Assembly (NCBI RefSeq): GCF_036323475.1
Contig: NZ_AP028934.1
Location: forward strand, 2,108,001-2,172,000
Reading direction: 5' to 3'
Length of the DNA: 64,000 nt
From: Solobacterium moorei
GTDB lineage: Bacteria; Bacillota_I; Bacilli_A; Erysipelotrichales; Erysipelotrichaceae
The notes under the pieces were generated by a model that was not told where the DNA came from, did no database searches, and saw nothing but the letters and a program-made list of their open reading frames with translations. This document shows positions 1 to 8,831 of this stretch, piece by piece. The translations under genes and the position numbers were made by a program. The number at the start of each line of letters is the position of its first letter. The first letter of the stretch is position 1.

Positions 1-1
1 T

Positions 2-406
2 GTTGGATCAGATACAAATACTAAGCGAATGATCATCCCTGTAAAGACAGAGTTCTCTAATGCTACGGTTCCGATTTCCAGTACATTAAAGCCTATACTC
101 GAAAAATTATTATCCTGGTCACAAAGTCCTGATCTACTGTTTCTCGATGTTGACGGATTACCTTTTGAAATCAGTGCGGTGAGCACATATGTCATTAATG
201 TCTCAAAGAAGTGTAAAGCAAAATATGGTTTTACGTTCAATCAGTACATGTTACGCCACCTATTCAGTAGCGATCTGTTTGCAGCCAACGTTAATCCTAA
301 GGTCATCCAATCTTTGATGAGACACGCCACAGAAAATATGAGCTTGTATTATGCATATGCTACAGAAGAAGATAAGCTAAAAGCGATTGAAGATAGAGAA
401 CTATAA
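2..406 (+). CDS. Tyrosine recombinase, C-terminal catalytic part (5' end outside window)
   Basis: The reading frame is already open at the left edge, so this is the C-terminal 134 or so residues of a longer protein. It shows the tyrosine-recombinase box II: an LRHLFSSDLF segment (Arg with His two residues on), then LMRHATENMSLYYAYA, which carries the second conserved His/Arg region and the nucleophilic Tyr (one of the adjacent YY). This family cuts and rejoins DNA through a 3'-phosphotyrosine and integrates or excises ICEs and prophages. Spacing from box to Tyr is normal, so the C-terminus looks intact. The downstream neighbours (DUF3847-like and sigma-like small genes on the other strand) are typical of Firmicute conjugative elements. 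Whether it is an element integrase or a XerC-like host enzyme cannot be decided without the N-terminus. Confidence 0.85.
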   Translation, partial: VGSDTNTKRMIIPVKTEFSNATVPISSTLKPILEKLLSWSQSPDLLFLDVDGLPFEISAVSTYVINVSKKCKAKYGFTFNQYMLRHLFSSDLFAANVNPKVIQSLMRHATENMSLYYAYATEEDKLKAIEDREL

Positions 407-409
407 TTT

Positions 410-428
410 GGAGAACTTTCGGAGAACT
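410..428 (+). repeat. Tandem GGAGAACT octamer, 11-bp period
   Basis: GGAGAACT occurs at 410-417 and again at 421-428, immediately after the recombinase stop codon. Direct repeats beside an integrase gene can be arm-type or core attachment sites. That role is inference; the repeat itself is plain. Confidence 0.4.
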
Positions 429-635
429 ATTACCGAATTTATTCAATATATTTTGAATACTTAGTTAATACATAGAATGTAAAAACATTCGATAAATACA
501 GTCGTTTGACATCTTTCTAACATGCATGCAATAGTTTTTCTTAAGTGGTAATTTATGTCATCGAGCACACCATTCAAATCAAAGTCGAACCCTTCATAAT
601 GTTGGGTTTTTATTAAATAAATTGGCTTAATTAAC

Positions 636-824
636 TTAACGTGGACTTGTAATTTCTCTTTCAAAGGCTTCAAATACTCCACCTTTTTGTACCTTTCTTT
701 TTGTTTCAGCATTCCTTTTAAGTTTACTTTTTTTCTGTTTTAATAGCTTAATCTTGTTTTCCGCCTGTTCTTTTTTCTTGGTTTCTCTTTCCAACTGGCT
801 CATTACATTCTCTAACTCTTTCAT
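636..824 (-). CDS. Small coiled-coil protein, DUF3847-like, of conjugative elements
   Basis: This 62-residue, very basic, Lys/Glu-rich protein has a good GGAGG ribosome site 8 bases before ATG at 824. Residues 1-40 are a predicted coiled coil (KKKEQAENKIKLLKQKKSKL). Residues 40-56 (AETKRKVQKGGVFEAFE) resemble the conserved end of DUF3847, a family carried by Firmicute ICEs and mobilisable transposons with no known biochemical role. The family usually runs longer after this point, so the C-terminus may be shortened. It reads the same way as the sigma-like gene upstream (911-1333). Family assignment is from memory of the motif and moderately sure. Confidence 0.55.
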   Translation of the reverse strand: MKELENVMSQLERETKKKEQAENKIKLLKQKKSKLKRNAETKRKVQKGGVFEAFEREITSPR

Positions 825-910
825 TTTTCATTCCTCCGTTTCAATATTGTTGCGTTCCAAATAAAGAAAGGCTAAGCACCTTTTTTAGATACTTAACCTT
901 TCCCATCTCT

Positions 911-1333
911 TTAGAATTTATCTTCTAAAAGTTTTCTTAGTTTTTCTAAAATCTTATCCCTCCTTTTTCCGATTGCTTGATAACTTACTTTTTCCTTTTT
1001 ACCGATTGCCCTTAGACTTTCTTCTTTGTAGAAAATGGCTTCTATCAGCTCTCTTTCTTTTTTTGTGAGTGTTGCCAACGCCTTGTTTAATTCTTCAATC
1101 TGCATTTTGACTTCTACAATTTTTTCTATGTCTATTCTTTCATCTGTGATGTTGTCTACAAAGTGTCCGTCATAATCCATTGCTGAAAATGGAATTACGT
1201 CATACTTCCAATCCTTTCTCTGAAGATATTTTTCATGCTCCGTTATCTTCCAGTAGGCTTTGTATACTTCTTCACTGACAGGTACAGCTTTTCCTTTGAC
1301 ATAAATGAAATATTCTCTTTTATCTTTATCCAC
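911..1333 (-). CDS. Sigma-70 region-4-like DNA-binding protein of a mobile element
   Basis: The protein has 140 residues and starts at GTG 1333 behind GGAGG. The C-terminal 65 residues form a helix-turn-helix like sigma region 4: LTKKERELIEAIFYKEESLRAIGKK is the first part, followed by VSYQAIGKRRDKILEKLRKLL as recognition and trailing helices. The N-terminal half is a short charged domain (VKGKAVPVSEEVYKAYWKI) seen in the RNA-polymerase-sigma-like regulators of Tn916-type and related conjugative elements. It has no region 2, so it is probably an accessory regulator rather than a full sigma factor. It lies in the same strand and block as the DUF3847-like gene and next to the recombinase, consistent with a decayed ICE. 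Confidence 0.75.
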   Translation of the reverse strand: MDKDKREYFIYVKGKAVPVSEEVYKAYWKITEHEKYLQRKDWKYDVIPFSAMDYDGHFVDNITDERIDIEKIVEVKMQIEELNKALATLTKKERELIEAIFYKEESLRAIGKKEKVSYQAIGKRRDKILEKLRKLLEDKF

Positions 1334-1356
1334 CCAGTATTCCTCCTTTTCTATTA

Positions 1357-1387
1357 TGAAATCAGGAATAATCTAGTCCTGATTTCA
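1357..1387. terminator. 11-bp perfect inverted repeat
   Basis: The arms TGAAATCAGGA and TCCTGATTTCA are separated by 9 bases. It sits upstream of the sigma-like gene and just before the IS110 element. It could be the terminator of a gene displaced by the IS insertion or a folded insertion target. No clear T-tract follows. Confidence 0.4.
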
Positions 1388-1409
1388 GAGAAAAAACTTC
1401 AGAAGAAGA

Positions 1410-2945
1410 ATATGATATAGAGGTCAGGGACACTAGAATGTTTCTGGCCTTTCTCGTACAGGCATGTATGGGAATTGGTCTGGGTAAAGTGAGAACGTAC
1501 CTTCTTTTAGACCAGTGATATCATTGAGTCCGTCATAAAAAGCGTTCTGCTTCCCTCCTATATTCTTAGGCTGCTTTATCAAGATGACAATCCAGGAAAC
1601 AGCTAGATATGTCGTATATAAACCAGAAAAATAGTCGGATGTGGGGATGGGGAAGTTTACCAAGACATTATGCATATCAGAAAGAAAGGAGTATTCCATC
1701 ATGGAAGGACCAATCATTACAGTGGATGTATCAAAGGGTTCCTGTCACTACCAGCCCTTCATAGAGAATGGACATCCAATGCGAAAACCAAAGCAGCTTT
1801 CAGCTACGATCGATGGTTTCCAGAAATTAGGGCAAACTATCAAAGACCTTGAAGCTAAGACAGAACGAGAAGATATACCAGTTATCTTTGAGGCTACAGG
1901 TGTCTATCATCGACCACTACAAAAATATCTTGAAGACCACAAGATAAGGTACTACATCATTTCTCCATTATTATCTGCGACCTATCGCAAGACCTCCCTA
2001 CATAGTAATAAGACAGACGCATTAGACTGTGCACATATCGCAAAAGCGTACTATTGTGAGAAGGAACTAAGACAATATCAAGCACAACCACAAGAGTACA
2101 AAAGACTCTATCAATTGAGCCGTATATATGAAAGTGAGTTGGTTCATCTTCGGAAACGCAAAGTGAGTTTGAGATCCATGCTGGATATCATATATCCAAG
2201 GATTGATAAGACCTTTAAAGGGAATCAAAATCTGTATGATCCAATCCCAATGGAGATATTAAAAAGATATCCTCATCCATCCTTACTATTGGGCCATAGA
2301 GAGGATACCATCGTTAAGACCGTTGGGCATCGTACAGGTCATTTAAAAGGATATACAGAAAGAATCGTACATAAGATCTACGAGAAGGCAAAGGAGTGCT
2401 ATTCAGGATGTGATATCGATGATATAGAAGTAGTCAAGTTGCCAAGCTTGATAGAGAACGTGCAGGAACAGAAGAAAAAATGCGATTCACTATTGAAGGA
2501 AATGATAGAGATAGCACGAACATGTCCTTATTTTGCATCTGTTGTTAGTATTGTTGGAATCGGAGAGAATCTGGCAGCCCGTATCATAGCAGAGCTTGGA
2601 GATGTAAGCCGATTTGATAACAGAGCGGCTATCGTGGCATATGCAGGCTTGAATCCAAAGATACAACAATCCGGAGATATTGATGGACTGCATCTCAAGA
2701 TATCAAAGAAAGGCAATAAGCATTTGCGATGCCTTTTATACCTTGGTGCACAATGTAATTATCGATTGCGCAAAGAAGATCCACTATATGAATTCACCAA
2801 AAAGAAAAGACAGCAGACCCAATGCCCATTGTCGTCTAAAGCTGCCTATACTGCTAGTGCTCATAAATTACTGGTCATAATCTATAGCCTATGTAAGAAT
2901 GGTACTCTATATCATTCTTAGCAACAGTATAAACCTAATCTAGCA
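1410..2945 (+). mobile_element. IS110-family insertion sequence, single copy (ends approximate)
   Basis: The element holds one DEDD transposase gene and about 280 bases of non-coding left end. It has no terminal inverted repeats, as usual for IS110. A stem AGGTCAG/CTGGCCT at 1421-1450 and a stem TGGTCT/AGACCA around 1477-1516 suggest a bridge RNA upstream of the gene. With a single copy in the window the exact ends cannot be set. The coordinates are an estimate that covers the structured left end and the coding region. Confidence 0.6.
1701..2921 (+). CDS. IS110-family transposase (DEDD recombinase)
   Basis: The protein has 406 residues. An upstream in-frame ATG at 1641 exists, but the AAAGGAG site at 1684-1690 points to ATG 1701. 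The N-terminal RuvC-like DEDD domain is visible: VDVSKG (first Asp), FEATGVYHRPL (Glu), then DALDCAHIAK (last two Asp). The C-terminal transposase_20 domain has SIVGIGENLAARIIAELGD and the tail NAAIVAYAGLNP-like segment, including the catalytic-Ser region of the family. Such enzymes use an element-encoded bridge RNA to pair donor and target DNA. The protein differs clearly from the other two IS110 transposases here, so it is a separate element. The reading frame is intact and the element may be active. Confidence 0.92.
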   Translation: MEGPIITVDVSKGSCHYQPFIENGHPMRKPKQLSATIDGFQKLGQTIKDLEAKTEREDIPVIFEATGVYHRPLQKYLEDHKIRYYIISPLLSATYRKTSLHSNKTDALDCAHIAKAYYCEKELRQYQAQPQEYKRLYQLSRIYESELVHLRKRKVSLRSMLDIIYPRIDKTFKGNQNLYDPIPMEILKRYPHPSLLLGHREDTIVKTVGHRTGHLKGYTERIVHKIYEKAKECYSGCDIDDIEVVKLPSLIENVQEQKKKCDSLLKEMIEIARTCPYFASVVSIVGIGENLAARIIAELGDVSRFDNRAAIVAYAGLNPKIQQSGDIDGLHLKISKKGNKHLRCLLYLGAQCNYRLRKEDPLYEFTKKKRQQTQCPLSSKAAYTASAHKLLVIIYSLCKNGTLYHS

Positions 2946-2992
2946 AAATGGGAGATATAATTTCTCTTGTTTTAATAATGCACAAAACGAAA

Positions 2993-3027
2993 AAGAAGAA
3001 ATCACTAAAGATTAGAAATTTCTTCTT
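2993..3027. terminator. 10-bp stem hairpin downstream of IS110 transposase
   Basis: The arms AAGAAGAAAT and ATTTCTTCTT flank a 15-base loop. It may terminate readthrough from the transposase or mark the right part of the element. From 3028 to 3315 I see only AT-rich sequence with a GAGGAC/GTCCTC hairpin near 3084-3120 and no gene. Confidence 0.4.
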
Positions 3028-3315
3028 GACTTAAGTTATCAAGTTTTTATGCTCTCTGTTTTTGCTTTTTGAGAATAAAAAAAGGAGGACTTCTACACTT
3101 TGGCGTAAAATGTCCTCTTAGGTTAAAAACTAATACTTTATATGATTTTCTACTTTATTGGTTTTGATAAAATGATATTGCTATGTGTAAGCAATTACAA
3201 ACATAAAAAAGGATAAATATATCTTATGTGAATAACAGAATTTAGTGTTTCCATTATTTATCCCTCCATTAATTAGCTACATATTTTTTCCTCCTGAATA
3301 AATCTTTTATAAACT

Positions 3316-4692
3316 TTAAATGCCATCTTTTTTGCATTTATCATTAGCAAATTTTATTTTCCTAACTACGATAACAGCTAAACCAAATGATAAAACATCT
3401 GCCACTGGTTGAAGCAAATATATTCCAAATTGCCCCAAGATATTTGATAAAATATATAATAACGGAATATAAAATATTCCTTGTCGTGAAATTGAAATTA
3501 TTGATGCCCAAAAATATTGTCCAATATTTTGCATTAGCATACTACTAATCGCAAAGTATCCTAAAAGTGGCATTGTAATACATTGCATACGCAGTATCTC
3601 TGCACCGACTAAAATAACTTCATTATCATTTGACATTGTTTTAATAAGTGGTTCAGAAAAAACATATAACAAAATAGCCGCTATAATTAAAAATAAAGTA
3701 CCTCCTATTACTGCAAATTTAAAAGCCTTTTTGACTCTATCATATTGCTTTGCCCCGTAATTCATCGCACAGATAGGTTGAAAACCCTGACCCCAGCCTA
3801 TCATTATCATATATGCTAATGCTAATATCCTTGAGCTTATTGTTAATGCTGCTATAACACCATCACCGTATTTTGCGGCTACAACATTCAGTAAAATTAA
3901 AGCGATACTTGTAATAGATTGTCTTGAAAAATTAGGCATTCCTCCTGCCAAAATATGATATACTCTATCTTTATTTATCCTTGCTTTTTTTAAGTCAACA
4001 GCAATATTTCCATTTTTTTCTGATAAATTCGTTAATACGATGCAGCCTGTAATTTGTCCTATCAATGTTGCATATCCGGCTCCAATAAAGCCGAATTTAA
4101 ACCCAAACATCAATACAGGATCCAGAACCATATTGACAACCATTCCTATCAATAATCCTATCATTCCATCTTTCACATTCCCACAAAGTCTTAATTGATT
4201 GTAAAGCGTAATAGAATAAAGCCCAAACGGAATGCTGATAATAATTACCTTTAGATACTCTACTGTGAAATTCAACAAGTTTTCAGAAGCACTTCCACCT
4301 ATAAATTTTGACAGCGGTAAAACAAAAAACCATGATAAAATAGCTATTAAAATACCAATGACAATAGCAAAGAGAATTCCAATAGACGATATAATTTCTG
4401 CTTCCTTTTCTTCATTTTCTCCAATCTTTTTTGACATTATGTTTCCACTTCCATACCCAAACCAAAAGCCAATAGCTTGAATAAAACTCATAAAGCTAAA
4501 CACAATACCGATAGCAGCTATCATGGATTTATTATTTAAAATACCGACAAAAAATGTATCAGTCAGATTATAAATTACCATGACGAGCATACCTATAATG
4601 GTAGGAATAGAAGTTTTCACTAATAATGGTAGAAGAGCATCGTTTAAAATAGCTTTTCTTCTAAATTCTTTTTTATTATTACTTGAGTTCAT
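3316..4692 (-). CDS. MATE-family multidrug efflux transporter
   Basis: The protein has 458 residues and about 12 membrane segments in two MatE halves. The first half begins LLVKTSIPTIIGMLVMVIYN and contains the family-typical LTDTFFVG. The second half begins near residue 230 with GGMPNFSRQSITSIALILLN and includes GWGQGFQPICAMNYGAK. MATE proteins export cationic drugs in exchange for Na+ or H+. Its start is one base after the stop of the rifampin-phosphotransferase-like gene, so the two are translationally coupled, and a TetR gene heads the same operon. The context suggests a drug-inactivation plus drug-export cassette. The substrate is unknown. Confidence 0.9.
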   Translation of the reverse strand: MNSSNNKKEFRRKAILNDALLPLLVKTSIPTIIGMLVMVIYNLTDTFFVGILNNKSMIAAIGIVFSFMSFIQAIGFWFGYGSGNIMSKKIGENEEKEAEIISSIGILFAIVIGILIAILSWFFVLPLSKFIGGSASENLLNFTVEYLKVIIISIPFGLYSITLYNQLRLCGNVKDGMIGLLIGMVVNMVLDPVLMFGFKFGFIGAGYATLIGQITGCIVLTNLSEKNGNIAVDLKKARINKDRVYHILAGGMPNFSRQSITSIALILLNVVAAKYGDGVIAALTISSRILALAYMIMIGWGQGFQPICAMNYGAKQYDRVKKAFKFAVIGGTLFLIIAAILLYVFSEPLIKTMSNDNEVILVGAEILRMQCITMPLLGYFAISSMLMQNIGQYFWASIISISRQGIFYIPLLYILSNILGQFGIYLLQPVADVLSFGLAVIVVRKIKFANDKCKKDGI

Positions 4693-4693
4693 G

Positions 4694-7174
4694 CTACAAA
4701 CCTCTAACTACACCTTTATTACCGTCTACTTGAATCATATCCCCATCTTTATATTTTGTAGTTGCAAAGCCCACACCAAGCACTGCCGGAATATTAAACT
4801 CCCTTGCAACAATTGCAGCATGGCTTAATGCCGCTCCCGTATCAGCCACAACTGCACTTGCCAGCTTAAATAACGGTGTCCACTCCGGATCAGTGAGATG
4901 GCAAACTAAAATATCGCCTTTTTGCATCTTATAAAATTCTTTCGGACTATTTATTATGCACACTTTTCCGGCTGCAATACCGGCACTTCCACTTACCCCC
5001 TTTAGGACATCACCATTTGTTTCAAAAATTAACAATTTTGATGCATCCCATACTTTTATTGCTAAAGGAAATTTTTCATTTCTCCTATTTATTTTTTCCT
5101 TATCTGATTCATTTAAGCTGCCCCTATTCATCACCTCCAGAAGTTCTTTATGAAACAGATTTGCAATCCCAACTTCATAATCTTCACTGCCAAGAAGAAT
5201 GTAGTTTATTCTTTTGACACATTGTCTTACATAATAAAATAAGGTTTCCCAGATATATTGGCTTTCTTCACGAACCACATGAAAATATCTGAAATATTCT
5301 ATTTGTTTTTCTATATCTTGATACTTGTTTCCATAAATTTCTTTTAGCCTTATCATTAACTTGGAAAAATCTTTCCCTTGCTTAATCTCATCACTATTTT
5401 CATCCGTATTTAATATAGGTCTTAATATATTTATTAGCCTATCAGGATCTTCAATAAATGTTTTTGCAGATAAACAATAGCAATTATAATCAGATTTAAA
5501 TCCGTTATCTCGCATAAACTTATCTGTTATATCTCTAAAGTCATCATAATTTTCATATAATTCTTTATAACTTTCTCCGGATATAATAGCTCTTTTTAAA
5601 GATTCATTTTTTCTTATCTCACAAGCCATTTTATAAATATCATTTGTAACTGCTGATGTTTTGTTATCCAAATTCCAATAAAAATCAAATGATGAATAAT
5701 TAGCATTTGCTTTTTTGATTATTTTAGTGAATTTTTTATCGTTTAAAACAGATGGGAATAAAGCGTATTTGAATCTGTCATAAGCCAATTTTTGCAAAAG
5801 AATGTAGCTATCTTCCATAAAATTTTTGTATTCTTCTAATGTCATGTTTTCAAAATTTAAATGCTTAATTTTTTCTATTTTAGACTCATATATTTTCATA
5901 AAATCTTTGCACTTATGATAGCAACCATTAAAATCTTTCATATTTTTTAAAATCTTAAAAAACTTAAATATATTTTTATTGATGCGCTTACCTGCGTCAG
6001 AAAAAGTTTGTATTCCATCATCATCTATAATTGGATTTCTTGGTAAAACAATTCCGCCTTCTAATAAAATATTAACTTTCTGATCATTTATTGCTGCCAG
6101 ATAGTCGAAGTCAAGCGCTCTATGTGCAAAAGGCATTTTTTCTAAAAAAAATGACATCACTTCTCGTGTACTTCTATTGATTTTTTTACCCTTTGTATAT
6201 TTTTGTACTAAATTATCTTCAGATATGTGATTGATAGAACTTTTCAAAGTAGTAATAGCTCTTGCCTGTAAAATATATACTTCATCATCTTTAATTGCCC
6301 ACTCAATATCCATTGGCATTTTATAATGCTTTTCAATTTTCAAACCAGACTTTATTAGCTCTGATATTTCCGTATCATTTAATGCTCGTTTTTTTCGATC
6401 ATTGTCATCTACCTTCACCTCTACCGTGTTTTTCTCTCCATATATAATCTGTGTTTCCTTGCTTCCAATAGCTACTTCAATAATTTCTCCATTTTTGTCA
6501 ACAATATAGCTGTCTGCTGTAACTCTTCCGCTTACAACACTCTCTCCTAAACCATAACTCGCATTGATTTGCATCTCATTTTCTTTTTTGCTTACCGGAT
6601 TCACAGTAAACAAAACACCTGCTTTTTCGCTTTCTACCATTTCCTGAATAATAACAGCAATCGAAACAGAGCTTTGGCCATAACCTTGATGTAATCTATA
6701 GCTCACAGCTCTGTTACCCCATAAAGAAGCGTAACAACTACGCACCTTTTCTAATACATCATCTAAGCCTCGTACATTTAAATAAGTTTCCTGTTGTCCT
6801 GCAAAACTTGCATCCGGCAAATCTTCTGCTGTTGCAGATGAACGCACAGCAACTCTTACATTATCTCCAAGATTAAAATATTTTTCTCTTATTGCATTCT
6901 CAAGTAGTGTAGGAAATTTACCGGACTTTATCTTTGTTCTAAAATCATCAGCTGCATTTAATAGAGCTTTTTCATCATTCCTTGATTTTTTAATTTCATT
7001 TTCAATAAAAATATCAATGCTATTTTCCTTTAAAAAATCTCTATAAGCATCTGCTGTAATTACAAATCCTCTTGGAACATTTATTTTTGCAGAGGTCATT
7101 TCTCCAAGATTAGCACCTTTCCCTCCAGCAATTAACACATCTTCCTTTTTTATCTCATCAAAATTCAGTATCAT
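4694..7174 (-). CDS. Rifampin phosphotransferase-like / PEP-utilising dikinase family enzyme
   Basis: The protein has 826 residues in the domain order of rifampin phosphotransferase. Residues 1-310 are an ATP-grasp PPDK-N domain (AGGKGANLGEM near the start, VRVAVRSSATAEDLPDASFAG, then IEWAIKDDEVYILQARAIT). Residues 330-720 are a large helical middle domain in the place of the drug-binding domain. The C-terminus is a swivelling phosphohistidine domain with DTGAALSHAAIVAREFNIPA; the His after LS is the catalytic residue. It lacks the PEP/pyruvate TIM barrel of real PEP synthase or PPDK, which excludes those enzymes. Known relatives move the ATP beta-phosphate onto rifamycins, but many homologues have untested substrates, so rifampin resistance is only a hypothesis. 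It lies 18 bases after tetR and 1 base before the MATE gene. Confidence 0.8.
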   Translation of the reverse strand: MILNFDEIKKEDVLIAGGKGANLGEMTSAKINVPRGFVITADAYRDFLKENSIDIFIENEIKKSRNDEKALLNAADDFRTKIKSGKFPTLLENAIREKYFNLGDNVRVAVRSSATAEDLPDASFAGQQETYLNVRGLDDVLEKVRSCYASLWGNRAVSYRLHQGYGQSSVSIAVIIQEMVESEKAGVLFTVNPVSKKENEMQINASYGLGESVVSGRVTADSYIVDKNGEIIEVAIGSKETQIIYGEKNTVEVKVDDNDRKKRALNDTEISELIKSGLKIEKHYKMPMDIEWAIKDDEVYILQARAITTLKSSINHISEDNLVQKYTKGKKINRSTREVMSFFLEKMPFAHRALDFDYLAAINDQKVNILLEGGIVLPRNPIIDDDGIQTFSDAGKRINKNIFKFFKILKNMKDFNGCYHKCKDFMKIYESKIEKIKHLNFENMTLEEYKNFMEDSYILLQKLAYDRFKYALFPSVLNDKKFTKIIKKANANYSSFDFYWNLDNKTSAVTNDIYKMACEIRKNESLKRAIISGESYKELYENYDDFRDITDKFMRDNGFKSDYNCYCLSAKTFIEDPDRLINILRPILNTDENSDEIKQGKDFSKLMIRLKEIYGNKYQDIEKQIEYFRYFHVVREESQYIWETLFYYVRQCVKRINYILLGSEDYEVGIANLFHKELLEVMNRGSLNESDKEKINRRNEKFPLAIKVWDASKLLIFETNGDVLKGVSGSAGIAAGKVCIINSPKEFYKMQKGDILVCHLTDPEWTPLFKLASAVVADTGAALSHAAIVAREFNIPAVLGVGFATTKYKDGDMIQVDGNKGVVRGL

Positions 7175-7192
7175 AATGTTCTCCCTTTTTTA

Positions 7193-7789
7193 CTATATTT
7201 CTACATACCTGCTAACAATACTCTCTATGTAGATATGTAGTACTTCCTCAAATGTATCTTCATTGAAATGAATATAATTTGAACATAGAACAAAACTACC
7301 AACAAAAGCATTGGATAATCCTTGCTTGTCCACAGTTTTTACTGCATTATTTTTGTACCAATACTCTATTAACCTGTCTACAAAATCTCCATAAAGATTT
7401 TCTACTCTGTTTACTTTCTTTGAATCTTGACTTGCAAATATTTTAAATGCCTCTTGATAAATAGGCTGCGTTTTAATCTTCAGGATAATATCTATGGCAT
7501 ACTTATAAATCACATCTGAAAGAAATTTTTTAGGATTTGTTAATGAATTTGAGAATTCTTTTTCTATGTCATTCAATTTCTGTATGGATCTATATGCCAT
7601 TAAATCAATAATGAGAGATTCTTTGTCCTTCCAAAAATTATAGAAGCTTCCTTGAGCTATCCCTACTCTTTTTGTCAGTTCTGAAATACTAAGGGATTTT
7701 TTCCCTTTTTCATGAAACAAATCAAGAGCTGTTTCCATAATATCTTCTTTTATTTTAATCTTCTCTTCTTCTGTAAATGCTTTTGCCAT
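7193..7789 (-). CDS. TetR-family regulator of the phosphotransferase/MATE operon
   Basis: The protein has 198 residues. Residues 10-55 are a typical TetR helix-turn-helix: IKEDIMETALDLFHEKG, SISELTKRVGIAQGSFYNFW, then KDKESLI. The rest is a helical ligand/dimer domain. It is the first gene of the minus-strand operon with the phosphotransferase-like enzyme and the MATE pump. Two large inverted repeats lie just upstream at 7817-7903, giving an obvious place for autoregulation. A drug or metabolite handled by the two downstream proteins is the natural guess for its ligand. Confidence 0.92.
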   Translation of the reverse strand: MAKAFTEEEKIKIKEDIMETALDLFHEKGKKSLSISELTKRVGIAQGSFYNFWKDKESLIIDLMAYRSIQKLNDIEKEFSNSLTNPKKFLSDVIYKYAIDIILKIKTQPIYQEAFKIFASQDSKKVNRVENLYGDFVDRLIEYWYKNNAVKTVDKQGLSNAFVGSFVLCSNYIHFNEDTFEEVLHIYIESIVSRYVEI

Positions 7790-7816
7790 TTTAAGCCTCC
7801 AAATATTATAAACGCA

Positions 7817-7846
7817 TCTATGAATTTTTCATTTTTTATTCATAGA
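7817..7846. promoter_or_regulatory. Inverted repeat 1 upstream of tetR operon (putative operator)
   Basis: Perfect 9-bp arms TCTATGAAT and ATTCATAGA are separated by 12 bases, 28 bases upstream of the tetR start. The core ATGAAT...ATTCAT is shared with the second repeat. The spacing is long for a TetR site, so it might instead hold overlapping half-sites. Confidence 0.5.
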
Positions 7847-7871
7847 TATCATAGCACCAGCAAACATAAAA

Positions 7872-7903
7872 GTCAATGAATATTTTATTTTTTATTCATT
7901 GAC
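7872..7903. promoter_or_regulatory. Inverted repeat 2 upstream of tetR operon (putative operator)
   Basis: Perfect 10-bp arms GTCAATGAAT and ATTCATTGAC are separated by 12 bases. It has the same inner ATGAAT/ATTCAT and a T-rich spacer like repeat 1. It sits exactly at the break point of the serine recombinase relic, so it may alternatively mark the end of the inserted cassette. Confidence 0.5.
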
Positions 7904-8206
<303 letters not shown>

Positions 8207-8214
8207 ATAACTCC

Positions 8215-8637
8215 TTGGATCAAATTATATATAATCATAAACATTCAACTATCACTCATACTGAATTAACAGAAAAATCGGAAAATAACAGTTTTTTATA
8301 TAGACTGTTAAAGAAGTTCATTGAACCTACATTAATATTTTTAAATAGCGAAAAAGCAATCGATTGTTTGATGATTTCATTTTCGGAAATCTTAAAAAAT
8401 TTAAATTTAGAGTATTCTAATGAATTAGCAACCAAATTTCTCTGTCATTCTGTAAATATGATTGAACGTGTTATAAAAAATGATACTTTCAAATATCAAA
8501 AAGTCAGAGAATTCATTGAAGAAAATAACCACTTATATAGAATAATAGAAAATTCTGTTTCTAATGTGAATGAAGTATTTGGTATTACTGTTCCAAAAGA
8601 TGAATTAGCATATATTGCAGAAATATTTTTACTTTAA
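8215..8637 (+). pseudogene. PRD-domain fragment (BglG/LevR-type regulator C-terminus)
   Basis: The frame gives 140 residues from TTG 8215 with no credible ribosome site, and a stop lies in frame at 8200, so the 5' part is missing. Residues 75-138 match a PTS regulation domain: FLCHSVNMIERVI, YRIIENSVSNVNEVFGI and PKDELAYIAEIFL, with the conserved His after the first helix and the E-AYIAE end. PRDs are phosphorylated by HPr and EIIB and sit in sugar-operon antiterminators and activators. Only the last PRD survives, with no RNA-binding or AAA domain, so the piece is probably non-functional debris at the edge of the accessory block. From 8640 to 8830 I find no convincing gene. Confidence 0.55.
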
Positions 8638-8831
8638 AAATTTCTGAGAATACTTGCAACTATAAATCCTATGCTTTAATAACTTAATTATTTCCAATAT
8701 ATAAAAAGACAGATTAACATGATTGATAACACCAAGATTATCTATCCACTGTTTTCTGCCTTTTTGTTATATATTGTTTTGTTCTATCTGATTTTCAAAA
8801 TACTACGTTATTCTGCTCTATATATTACTGA

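Noticed and set aside
461-712. Minus-strand 83-codon frame overlapping the DUF3847-like gene
   Set aside because: It reads the DUF3847 region in another frame, lacks its own ribosome site and has no recognisable motif.
1433-1717. Minus-strand 94-codon frame upstream of the first IS110 transposase
   Set aside because: It lies antisense in the structured, presumably non-coding left end of the element and has no start signal.
4694-7174. Phosphoenolpyruvate synthase or pyruvate phosphate dikinase
   Set aside because: The C-terminal PEP/pyruvate-binding barrel is absent and the phospho-His domain is at the very end, which is the rifampin-phosphotransferase layout.
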